Source: Paludibacteraceae bacterium (GTDB taxonomy: Bacteria > Bacteroidota > Bacteroidia > Bacteroidales > Paludibacteraceae). Taken from it: a stretch of DNA of 42,948 bases. The stretch is taken from the NCBI GenBank assembly GCA_905234835.1, contig CAJOIZ010000023.1, forward strand, positions 37,509 to 80,456, written 5' to 3'. Below are positions 29,491 to 36,485 of the stretch, piece by piece. Each line of letters begins with the position of its first letter. Within the stretch, counting starts at the first letter, position 1. The translations under genes and the position numbers were made by a program. Below the pieces are notes generated by a model. The model was given only the letters and a program-made list of their open reading frames with translations. It did not search any database and was not told where the DNA came from.

Positions 29491-29589
29491 AGTTTTATGG
29501 TTTATGGTTTATGGTTTATGATTTCAAATTGCAAATTTCAAATTTCAAGTTTCAAATTTATGATTTCAGGTTTCAAGTTTCAGGTTGAA
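29489..29589 (-). repeat. Modular low-complexity tract (copy 2) running through the rnhB stop codon
   Basis: On the minus strand the tract reads repeated TTGAAA units followed by four CATAAA-type units ending at the sppA start. It contains no G on that strand from 29524 down to 29489. The first units lie inside rnhB: the last codons (..LKLET) and the TGA at 29568-29566 are themselves made of TTGAAAC repeats. TAAATTTG at 29560-29553 happens to match a TAnnTTTG -7 box, but no -33 box is at the right distance. Confidence 0.7.
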
Positions 29590-30168
29590 GGAGCGGCGGT
29601 GATAGGGCGTGATGCCGTACTGCCGTATCGCGGCATAGTGCGCCGCGGTGGGGTAACCTTTGTTCGTGTCCCAGTGATACTGCGGGTACTCCTCGTGCAG
29701 ACGGTTCATGTAGTCATCGCGATAGGTCTTTGCCAGTATGGACGCTGCGGCTATCGACAGGTACTTACCATCGCCTTTCACCACCGTGTGTGCAGGAACG
29801 GCAGGAAAGCCGTAAGGTCTCCACTTGTTCCCGTCCACAATGATATGCTGCGGCTGTACGGGCAGTTTCTCCAAAGCGCGGTGCATTGCCAGCAACGCCG
29901 CCTGCAGTATATTGATGCGGTCAATCTCTTCCGCCGTCACTTCGCCAACCGCCCACGCCAACGCCTCTTCCTCTATGAACGGTCGCAAGGCATAGCGTTC
30001 ATGTTCCGTCAGTTGCTTCGAGTCGTTCAGCCGTTCCCATCCCTTACCCAGTTTCTTCTTTGCCGGCAGTATGACCGCGGCAGCAAAGACGCTTCCCGCC
30101 AACGGACCACGGCCCGCTTCGTCACAACCGGCTTCCAGTATATCCGCTATGTAACAAGTCTTCAGCAT
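29566..30168 (-). CDS. rnhB: Ribonuclease HII
   Basis: 200 residues. RNase HII nicks RNA embedded in DNA and removes misincorporated ribonucleotides. Catalytic residues are visible: Asp16 and Glu17 in GCDEAGRGPLAGSV, the Asp of IIVDGNKW, and the Asp in KGDGKYLSIAAASILAKTYRD. The start lies 11 bases after the tamL stop, so the two are cotranscribed. The last residues beyond RRSFN appear to be encoded by the repeat tract that fills the gap to sppA, so the C-terminal LKLET may be an acquired extension. Confidence 0.96.
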   Translation of the reverse strand: MLKTCYIADILEAGCDEAGRGPLAGSVFAAAVILPAKKKLGKGWERLNDSKQLTEHERYALRPFIEEEALAWAVGEVTAEEIDRINILQAALLAMHRALEKLPVQPQHIIVDGNKWRPYGFPAVPAHTVVKGDGKYLSIAAASILAKTYRDDYMNRLHEEYPQYHWDTNKGYPTAAHYAAIRQYGITPYHRRSFNLKLET

Positions 30169-30179
30169 CTTCTTCAGGG

Positions 30180-32426
30180 TTAAAACGGATAGCCGATGGC
30201 AAAGTGCACCGCCATATCCTCACTCGCTTTCCAGCAGTCGGCTGTACGCCACTGCTTTTGGTCGTAATAGATATGTCCCGGGTCATAGAGTTTGAAACCC
30301 AAGTCCACCCGGAATATCAAAAAACTCAAGTCCAGTCGGACTCCTGCACCGTAGCTCCAAGCAATCTGCTTGTAGAACTCGTTAAGGCGGAACGCTCCGT
30401 GCGGCTGGCTGTCATACTCGCGGATGGTCCATATATTGCCGGCATCCGTGAAAGCCGCCAGTTCGATGAAGTTCCACACCCTCCACCGGTATTCCACGTT
30501 CAGGTCCAGATGGATATCGCCTGCGCGGTTGTCATAGTCGATGCGCGTACCGTCCCCGTGGTAGGCACCCGGTCCTAATGTTCTTGCCGTCCATCCGCGC
30601 ACATGGTTACTGCCGCCAGCAAAGTACCGTTTCTCGTACGGTATAGACTGCGAGTTGCCGTAAGGAACAGCCACTCCCGCGGCAGCGTGCCAGGCTATAT
30701 GGTGCTTCTCGGTAATAATCTGGTTGTAGGTGAAGTTGGCATCCAACTTGACGTACTGCGAGAAAGCCACCTTGCCAATCTTGTAGGTACCGTCTTCGGG
30801 CAAGTCGAGGAAGAGCTTGCTTGCACCATAAAACGCATTGCCCGCTGTTTCCGCATAACCGTAGAAAGTCATATACGAGCGTTTGGGTTGGAGGCGGTTG
30901 TAACCTGAGTAGCGGCAGCTATAGTTGATGGCTTCGATGAAGTGATCCTCGTAGGAGTACTTGAGCGGGTTCTGGTTGGTGATGAAGCGGTTACGGAATT
31001 CGTCGCTCATCCACGGCAGATAGACGTAACTGAGATCCACGAAATTGAAGAAGTGGGTCCATCCCGGAGTCAGTTGCGGCAGCCGGTAACCTAACGAGGC
31101 ATTGGCTATGTTCCGTGTGAACTCTTCGGGACGTGTCTGGTAGTGGTATCCCGCCGCCACTTTGAGGTGGTTGGCAAAGGCTAATGAGGCGTTAGCTTTC
31201 GCCTCTATGGCTCGTCCTCCGTTGGCTCGCCATTCGTAACTGCCGTTCACTCCCACTTGCAGTTCTTCCGCCCCCCTGAACAGATTGCGGTTGGTGTAAC
31301 CCAGTCCCGCTGCAACGCCCCAGTCGCCATTGGAATACGTACCTTCCAGTTCGGCGGAAATGGAGTTCAGTTTGCCTCTTGACATCACGATATGGCAGTC
31401 CAGCGAGTCGTTACCTGTCTCCTCGAAGGTTATCTCCACGTAGCGCACAATCCCCATCTGGTTCAGCATCTCATAGGTCTGTTCGAGATGTCTTTCGTTG
31501 TACAGTTCGCCCGGTCGGATGCGGCAGTTGTGTCGCAGTGCCGAGGGGCGCATCAGGGGTTGCCCTATCCACGTATATTCATATCCATCCCCTTCTTCCT
31601 TGTAGAGCACTGCGGAGTCGGGTATATGCGCAGGATTATAATCGGTGTGGAAGCAAACGTGCCGTATAGTGTAGCGTGTGAACAGCCGCTGGCGGTCCTC
31701 GTCGCTCATCTCGCCGACCTGCTTCGCCATCCGCATCTCCACGTCCACCTGCTTGGTACCGACCGTGCTGTCCGCGGCATAACTAAGGTAGTCCTTGTGC
31801 ATGTGGTAGTACCCCATGCGCCGCATCCGGTTCGCTATGCGGTTGCGCTCGCTGTCTAATACACCGACATCAAAGCAGTCACCGTCGTGAATCAGGGTGT
31901 GCCGCACATCTTCGGCCGTTGTACGCAGGTCCTCCGACTCGGGAAGAGAGTAGGTATGACGGCGTATGCGGTAGGGTTCACCCGCTTCAATCCTGTAGGT
32001 CATCTCCACCTTACGTTTCTTCCTATAGCGCAGGGAGGTGTCCACCCGACAGAGGAAATACCCTTTGCTCTGCATGGCTTTGGTCAGTTCGATGCGGCTG
32101 GCTTCTGCCAGAACGGGGTCATAGACCTCCGGTGCCTCTCCCATTCGGTGCGCCACGCCCGCCCACCAACGGTTGATCTTCTTCGTTGTGTCGGTCGGCG
32201 CCGTGTTGTAGATGTCAAGTTGCAGCTTCCAGAAACCCAATATCTCCGTGTTGTTGGTTTGCTTGAGATAGTCTTTCAGCTCGTTCGGCTCCACCTCCCT
32301 TGTGCCGTTGACCACGATATGCGTTTTGTTCAGCAGGTACTGTCCTTTGGGTACGAACTTCGCCGTATTGCATGCCGTCAGGAGCAATACGAGGAGGAGG
32401 GGCAGTATGGAGAGGGGATGGCGCAA
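30180..32426 (-). CDS. tamL: TamL-type lipoprotein of the Omp85 (BamA/TamA) family
   Basis: 748 residues. The N-terminus has a lipoprotein signal with lipobox LLLTAC (Cys19), followed by NTAKFVPKGQYLLNKTHI, typical of the Bacteroidota lipidated TamA homologue. Residues roughly 30-370 form POTRA-like domains. The C-terminal part is an Omp85 beta-barrel, with FAGGSNHVRGWTARTLGPG (the conserved VRGW/Y-type loop) near 605-625 and an aromatic C-terminal strand ending GYPF. It should help insert proteins into the outer membrane. The start codon is TTG (32424-32426), because no ATG exists near the signal peptide. That TTG is part of the last CAACTTG unit of the repeat tract upstream. rnhB follows 11 bases after the stop. 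Confidence 0.88.
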   Translation of the reverse strand: MRHPLSILPLLLVLLLTACNTAKFVPKGQYLLNKTHIVVNGTREVEPNELKDYLKQTNNTEILGFWKLQLDIYNTAPTDTTKKINRWWAGVAHRMGEAPEVYDPVLAEASRIELTKAMQSKGYFLCRVDTSLRYRKKRKVEMTYRIEAGEPYRIRRHTYSLPESEDLRTTAEDVRHTLIHDGDCFDVGVLDSERNRIANRMRRMGYYHMHKDYLSYAADSTVGTKQVDVEMRMAKQVGEMSDEDRQRLFTRYTIRHVCFHTDYNPAHIPDSAVLYKEEGDGYEYTWIGQPLMRPSALRHNCRIRPGELYNERHLEQTYEMLNQMGIVRYVEITFEETGNDSLDCHIVMSRGKLNSISAELEGTYSNGDWGVAAGLGYTNRNLFRGAEELQVGVNGSYEWRANGGRAIEAKANASLAFANHLKVAAGYHYQTRPEEFTRNIANASLGYRLPQLTPGWTHFFNFVDLSYVYLPWMSDEFRNRFITNQNPLKYSYEDHFIEAINYSCRYSGYNRLQPKRSYMTFYGYAETAGNAFYGASKLFLDLPEDGTYKIGKVAFSQYVKLDANFTYNQIITEKHHIAWHAAAGVAVPYGNSQSIPYEKRYFAGGSNHVRGWTARTLGPGAYHGDGTRIDYDNRAGDIHLDLNVEYRWRVWNFIELAAFTDAGNIWTIREYDSQPHGAFRLNEFYKQIAWSYGAGVRLDLSFLIFRVDLGFKLYDPGHIYYDQKQWRTADCWKASEDMAVHFAIGYPF

Positions 32427-32530
32427 GTTGATAGTTGATAGTTGATAGTTGAAAGTTGAAAGAAGTTGGGGAGTTGAGAGTTTATGGTTTATAGTTTATG
32501 ATTTATGGTTTCAAATTTCAAATTTATGAT
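32425..32530 (-). repeat. G-free modular low-complexity tract (copy 3) between deoD and tamL
   Basis: Read on the minus strand, the tract starts at the deoD stop codon and runs to the tamL TTG start. Module order is TTTGAAA units, then CCATAAATCATAAA units, then CTCTCAACTCCCCAACTTC, then three or more ATCAACT units. This is the same order as copy 1. From 32511 to 32425 there is no G on the minus strand (87 bases). The rich content of CT, TC and CC dinucleotides with no G resembles a Rho utilisation site, which is inference. Confidence 0.75.
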
Positions 32531-33241
32531 TTACAGCAGGGAAAGGGCGACTTCCATCATGTGGGTGAAGGAGGTCTGGCGCTGCTCGGCACTCGTGACT
32601 TCTCCCGTGAGGATATGGTCGGAGATAGTGCAGATGACCAGCGCTTTCTTTCCGGCGCGAGCGGCGTTCATATACAGAGCGGGTGCCTCCATTTCGATGC
32701 ACAGCACGCCCATGTTAATCCACTTATCGTTATGGGCGTTCTCGGTGTAGAACGTGTCGGAGGAGAAGACATTGCCGACGCGGTAGTTATATCCGAAACG
32801 CTCGCAGGCTTCCGCTGCACGGCGACAGAGATCGAAGTCGGCTATGGGTGCGTAGGTACCGGGGAGTTCGTACTGCATGGCGTAGTTCGAATTGGTGCAA
32901 CTGCCCATAGCAATGACGAGGTCACCAATCTTCAGATCCTCGCGGAGACTGCCTGCACTGCCCACACGGATAATTGTTTCCACGTCATAGAAATTGTACA
33001 ACTCGTAGGTGTAGATGCCGATGGAGGGAATACCCATTCCGTGCCCCATCACGCTCACCTCTTTGCCTTTGTAGGTTCCCGTGAAACCGAGCATACCGCG
33101 TATGCTGTTAATCTGGCGTGCATTGTCAAGGAAATGCTCCGCCATAAACTTGGCGCGCAAAGGGTCGCCCGCCATAATAACTGTCTTGGCTATTTCGCCG
33201 TATTGTGCCCCGATGTGGGGAGTTGGGAGTGGGTGGTTCAT
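32531..33241 (-). CDS. deoD: Purine-nucleoside phosphorylase, DeoD (hexameric) type
   Basis: 236 residues, the standard size for the bacterial hexameric enzyme that phosphorolytically cleaves purine nucleosides for salvage. Family motifs are present in order: LPTPHIGAQ at the N-terminus, the phosphate-binding MAGDPLRAK, GHGMGIPSIGIYTYEL, the RVGSAGS loop, the nucleoside-binding IEMEAPALY, and TISDH with the general-acid Asp. It is flanked on both sides by low-complexity tracts, so it may be a single-gene transcription unit; no consensus promoter was found in front of it. Confidence 0.96.
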   Translation of the reverse strand: MNHPLPTPHIGAQYGEIAKTVIMAGDPLRAKFMAEHFLDNARQINSIRGMLGFTGTYKGKEVSVMGHGMGIPSIGIYTYELYNFYDVETIIRVGSAGSLREDLKIGDLVIAMGSCTNSNYAMQYELPGTYAPIADFDLCRRAAEACERFGYNYRVGNVFSSDTFYTENAHNDKWINMGVLCIEMEAPALYMNAARAGKKALVICTISDHILTGEVTSAEQRQTSFTHMMEVALSLL

Positions 33242-33412
33242 GATTGGTTTATGAGTTTAGAAGTTTATAAGTTTATAGGTGGTTGAGATTAGTTTATGAG
33301 TTTATTGGTTTATGAGTTTAGGGGTTTATAAGTTTATAGGTTGTTGAATTGGTTTATTTTGGTTAATGAGTTTAGGGTTTCAATTATCAATTATCAACTA
33401 TCAATTATCAAT
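33240..33412 (-). repeat. G-free modular low-complexity tract (copy 4) between kdsB and deoD
   Basis: From 33380 to 33240 the minus strand has no G at all (141 bases), the longest such run in the window. Read on the minus strand it begins with five ATTGATA/GTTGATA units, of which the first two encode the last residues and the TGA stop of kdsB. It continues with CTATAAACTTATAAAC and CTCATAAACC units. A block of about 45 bases is present twice (roughly 33244-33290 and 33306-33352) with few differences. It ends at the deoD start codon. Confidence 0.75.
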
Positions 33413-34204
33413 TAGTTTGAGGTAGGATTCGGCGATAGGGAGGTCGGAGGGAGTGTCAATGCCGAGAGAAGACCAGGCGCTAACCGCTACGCGAATGGTC
33501 AGACCGTGCTCCAACCAACGCAACTGCTCCAGACTCTCCGCCTGTTCCGCCGCAGAGGGCGGCAATGCCACAATCCTGCGGAGCACATCCCCGCGGTAAG
33601 CATACATGCCTATATGACCGTAATGCCGCTCGTGTTGTAGCCATTCGCTTTCCGGTATGCCGCGCAGATAAGGTATGACCGAACGGGAGAAGAGCAGTGC
33701 ACGGTGATCCGTCTCGGAGAACACCACTTTCGGGGTATTCGGATTGCACAAAGCCTCCCAACTGTCGGTCTTATGAAACGGTTTGACCAGTGTGGCAATC
33801 TCCGTGGAAGATGCGGTGAACAGTCCGCAGAGCGAGGTAATCTGCTCGGGTCGTATAAAAGGTTCATCGCCCTGAATATTCACCACAACAATCTCCGTGT
33901 CCGGGAGGTTGTGCAAGTGTTCGTACCACGGGCTGTTCGGGTCGTTCTTCATCTTGTCGAACGCTTCGAGGCACCTTTCCGTGCCGCAGCGGTGGTCGGT
34001 GCGTGTCATAACGGCTTCGCCTCCGAAGCCCCGCACGCAGTCAAGGATTCGTATATCGTCCGTAGCCACTACGACGCGTTGTAGCGCTTTGCGCGCCTGT
34101 TCATAGACGCGCTGAATCATCGGTTTGCCACCGATGACCGCCAACGGTTTACCCGGAAAACGGCTACTTGCCCAACGGGCGGGGATGATTCCTGTCGCTT
34201 CCAT
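33401..34204 (-). CDS. kdsB: 3-deoxy-manno-octulosonate cytidylyltransferase (CMP-KDO synthetase)
   Basis: 267 residues. KdsB activates KDO with CTP before it is joined to lipid A. Visible motifs are the nucleotide-binding GIIPARWASSRFPGKPL at the N-terminus, VVATDD, and NIQGDEPFI with the metal-binding Asp. The frame is open to 34270, but the promoter at 34234-34265 would start RNA near 34227, so the ATG at 34202-34204 is the real start. The C-terminal LIDN and stop codon are encoded by units of the low-complexity tract downstream (ATTGATAATTGA), so the tract has grown into, or been fixed at, the gene end. The lipid A pathway is shared with lpxK and msbA nearby. Confidence 0.96.
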   Translation of the reverse strand: MEATGIIPARWASSRFPGKPLAVIGGKPMIQRVYEQARKALQRVVVATDDIRILDCVRGFGGEAVMTRTDHRCGTERCLEAFDKMKNDPNSPWYEHLHNLPDTEIVVVNIQGDEPFIRPEQITSLCGLFTASSTEIATLVKPFHKTDSWEALCNPNTPKVVFSETDHRALLFSRSVIPYLRGIPESEWLQHERHYGHIGMYAYRGDVLRRIVALPPSAAEQAESLEQLRWLEHGLTIRVAVSAWSSLGIDTPSDLPIAESYLKLIDN

Positions 34205-34233
34205 TTGTGTTTTTTCAGCTATTCTTTCCCGCG

Positions 34234-34265
34234 CAAAGATACAGCGACATTTTGATTCCCGCAAA
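34234..34265 (-). promoter_or_regulatory. Consensus Bacteroidota promoter for kdsB
   Basis: On the minus strand TTTG (34265-34262), a 20-base spacer and TATCTTTG (34241-34234) match the TTTG / TAnnTTTG consensus exactly. The -33 box lies only about 9 bases from the end of the DUF4294 gene. This makes kdsB independent of that gene and fixes the kdsB start at 34204. Confidence 0.75.
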
Positions 34266-34273
34266 AACATTTG

Positions 34274-34849
34274 TCATAATTGCCCTGCTTCGACCAAGCG
34301 TATGACTCGCTCGGTTATACGGTCGCGGTCTAAGGCATCGTATTCCTCTTTGAGGTCGTTCTTGAAGAGGCGAGCGACGAACTGCCAAAAATCGGCGGAA
34401 GCCTTGCCCTTGTAGCGTTTGATGAGTTCATAACTGCTGCGGTCGGTCTCGCGGTCCATCAGTTTCATGAGCATCAGTCCCTGGCTGGCGTACATGCCCC
34501 GGAAGTCCTTCTCGTATTTCTTGAACAGCTGATGCTCGAACCGTCTCCACCATTTTCTGCGACTCTTGTCATCGGGCAGTCCGGCGAATTCGTTGTCCGC
34601 ATACGCCATGTCCCGAGTAATCATCTTCGCATACGGCAGGCATTTCTTCACGTCCCTCACCGTGCGCCAGTAGAAACGTTCCTGTTTCTTGTTCTTGAAC
34701 CGCAACGGCGGATAGACCCAGACCTCGTGGAGGTACACTGAGTACACCGTGTCGCCGTCCACCACGCGGAACAGGCACGAGTCTCTGCCGTTAGCCAGCG
34801 CGGTCATTGCCGCCAACAGGGCAACCGCTATGTATATCAGCCGCTTCAT
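34274..34849 (-). CDS. DUF4294-family exported protein
   Basis: 191 residues from the ATG at 34847-34849. The frame is open to 35110, but only this start gives a signal peptide (MKRLIYIAVALLAAMTALA). The mature part begins RDSCLFRVVDGDTVYSVYLHEVWVYPP, then FKNKKQERFYWRTVRDVKKCLPYAK, which is the pattern of the Bacteroidota DUF4294 family: a periplasmic or envelope protein of unknown function. The remainder is helical and highly charged. The 236 bases upstream hold no convincing promoter match. They include an 11-base unit, AATGAAAGACG, twice in tandem at 34985-35006. Confidence 0.8.
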   Translation of the reverse strand: MKRLIYIAVALLAAMTALANGRDSCLFRVVDGDTVYSVYLHEVWVYPPLRFKNKKQERFYWRTVRDVKKCLPYAKMITRDMAYADNEFAGLPDDKSRRKWWRRFEHQLFKKYEKDFRGMYASQGLMLMKLMDRETDRSSYELIKRYKGKASADFWQFVARLFKNDLKEEYDALDRDRITERVIRLVEAGQL

Positions 34850-35085
34850 CTGCCTTTTGTCCGCAAAATCCATGCCACGCATTTGGATTAATGTAAGAAT
34901 GTCGCTATTACGGAACAGATTCTTCTGAAAAAAAGCGCTCGCGTAACCGATGAATAAAGGGATGAAGGCACTTTGTGAACAGGCAATGAAAGACGAATGA
35001 AAGACGAATGAATGAGAACGCCGATAATATTGACAAAAAAACTCCCCTTCGCAGTCCAAATTCAAATGACCGATTGGTGTTAAAC

Positions 35086-35121
35086 AATCAGCGGCGGTAC
35101 CGGTCGGCACCTCCGCTGATT
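35086..35121 (-). terminator. Intrinsic terminator of the InlB-repeat gene
   Basis: AATCAGCGG and CCGCTGATT form a perfect 9-pair outer stem, extended after one mismatch by GGT/ACC. On the minus strand the hairpin is followed by TGTTTAA. It sits 26 bases past the stop codon of the gene at 35147-36307 and fits a Rho-independent terminator for it. Confidence 0.6.
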
Positions 35122-35146
35122 GGCGTATGTTGTGCAGGGGATTGGT

Positions 35147-36307
35147 TTACCGCTGCACTACTCTGCCTGTGGTGTCGTAGCGTCGTCCGTTATGCTCGAT
35201 GTAGAGAACGCCGTTGATAAGGAGTTTGCGGCTCTGTGTGCCGTCTGCGGAGACATCTTCCGTCCCGGAAGGTACGCCGTACTGCGCCACTACAATCATA
35301 TTGCCTGTTACGTGGGTCAGCGGTTTGGACCATCCGGTGAAGGTGTAGCCTTCGCGTGTCGGGTTGGTAGCCGGTCCTTTCGCGTCCTCAACTTCGATGA
35401 CATCCTCCGTGTAGAGTTCGTCGCCGTTCCAGTCGAGGTACGTGACGGTAAAGTGCTCTTTGGCTTTCTCATACTGTGCGATGACGGTCAGGTCTCCCGT
35501 GATGCCGGTGATGGGTTTGGACCATCCGATGAAGTCGTATCCTTCGCGTTCGGGGTTCGTTTCCGGTCCTTTGGCGTCACCGCCTTCCTGCACTGTCTCT
35601 TTGAGCAGTTCGGTGGCATCCCGGTCGAGGAACGTCACGGTGTAGGTCTTGGCTTCATAGACGGCTTTGACGGTCGTCTCGCCGGTGATATACTTGAAAC
35701 TGATGTCCCATCCTTTGAAGATATATCCTTCGCGTTCGGGGTCATCGGGCGGTGTGGCGGCTGTGCCGTAAGTCACTTCATCGGATTTGAGTACCTTGTC
35801 ATCCCAATCGACGAAGCTTACGGTGTAACTGAGAACATTGAAGGAGGCTTTCACGGTCAGGTCTCCGGTCACGTTGTCGAAGGTCTTGTCCCATCCGATG
35901 AACGTGTGTCCCTCTTGTTCGGGGTCAACGGGCGCGGTTGCGGCATCGCCTTCGTTGATAACCTGTGTCTCAATCCAGCGGTCATCCATATCAACGAACG
36001 TCACGGTATATTGTTTCGGTACGTACAATTCGCCGCTTTCGGTGAGGTCGTCCAGAATCTCCACGAAGGCATGATTGTAACCGAGTGCCGCTTCGTAAGC
36101 CGCTTTCACGCCGTCTTTATGGAGTACGTGCAGACGCGGGATACGTTGTTCCGCCAGATGCTCATTCTCAACTTCCATTGCAACCTCGATTTCGGTACGC
36201 AACGCCGCGATTCCGGCAAGCGAATCAACAACGAGGATAAAGAAAATGGTATCTTGAGTGGCTAAAAATAATCCCGATTGAGCGATGACCGACAAATGAA
36301 CTTCCAT
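35147..36307 (-). CDS. InlB/Listeria-type repeat surface protein with T9SS-like tail, probably 5'-truncated
   Basis: 386 residues. Residues from about 100 to 345 are four InlB B-repeat units of about 65 residues, each with YTVTFxDxD, then EGxxFxGW and GxxTVxAxY. The C-terminus (NGVLYIEHNGRRYDTTGRVV) matches the tails of the giant protein at 498 and the M6 protease at 19590, suggesting T9SS export. The N-terminal 100 residues are unlike a secreted protein: there is no signal peptide, only an internal hydrophobic patch (TIFFILVV). A perfect hairpin lies 4 bases before the start codon. Just upstream another frame carries a 36-codon ORF ending where this one is hydrophobic, as if a frame had been broken. 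I infer a damaged or truncated gene at the edge of the inserted operon to its right. An intact gene with an unusual start is the alternative. Confidence 0.7.
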   Translation of the reverse strand: MEVHLSVIAQSGLFLATQDTIFFILVVDSLAGIAALRTEIEVAMEVENEHLAEQRIPRLHVLHKDGVKAAYEAALGYNHAFVEILDDLTESGELYVPKQYTVTFVDMDDRWIETQVINEGDAATAPVDPEQEGHTFIGWDKTFDNVTGDLTVKASFNVLSYTVSFVDWDDKVLKSDEVTYGTAATPPDDPEREGYIFKGWDISFKYITGETTVKAVYEAKTYTVTFLDRDATELLKETVQEGGDAKGPETNPEREGYDFIGWSKPITGITGDLTVIAQYEKAKEHFTVTYLDWNGDELYTEDVIEVEDAKGPATNPTREGYTFTGWSKPLTHVTGNMIVVAQYGVPSGTEDVSADGTQSRKLLINGVLYIEHNGRRYDTTGRVVQR

Positions 36308-36310
36308 TCT

Positions 36311-36339
36311 GAGAAAAATCGCCGAAAGCGATTTTTCTC
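36311..36339. terminator. Perfect 12-pair bidirectional hairpin
   Basis: GAGAAAAATCGC pairs perfectly with GCGATTTTTCTC around the loop CGAAA. The A-rich and T-rich arms and the T-rich sequence after it on the plus strand (CTCTTCTTTCTG) fit a bidirectional intrinsic terminator. It insulates the operon starting at 36486 from anything to its left. Its position 4 bases before the start codon of the leftward gene is strange for a terminator and supports the view that that gene is broken. Confidence 0.6.
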
Positions 36340-36379
36340 TTCTTTCTGCCCTCCAAACACCAAATTCTGCATTTTTTTC

Positions 36380-36410
36380 TTGCTTATCTTAGCAAAAAGT
36401 TGTACCTTTG
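36380..36410 (+). promoter_or_regulatory. Promoter of the four-gene ATPase/receiver/HNH/methylase operon
   Basis: TTG at 36380-36382, a 20-base spacer and TACCTTTG at 36403-36410 match the Bacteroidota consensus. RNA would start near 36418, leaving a leader of about 68 bases before the ATG at 36486. It is the only consensus promoter found in front of the four genes and probably drives all of them. Confidence 0.7.
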
Positions 36411-36485
36411 TGCGCTGAAATATGTATTGTTAATACAAAAAGTATTTAAAAGTTAACATTTTGGCGAGTAAGAAAGGAATATACG

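Noticed and set aside
33240..33412. Possible CRISPR array because of repeated GTTTATGAGTTTA-like units
   Set aside because: Units are short, degenerate and adjacent, without spacers of regular size, and no cas gene is present.
35120..36265. A 381-codon plus-strand open frame opposite the InlB-repeat gene, almost the same length
   Set aside because: The minus-strand product has four clear InlB repeats and the shared C-terminal tail, and is followed by a terminator; the plus-strand product has internal periodicity only because it mirrors those repeats.
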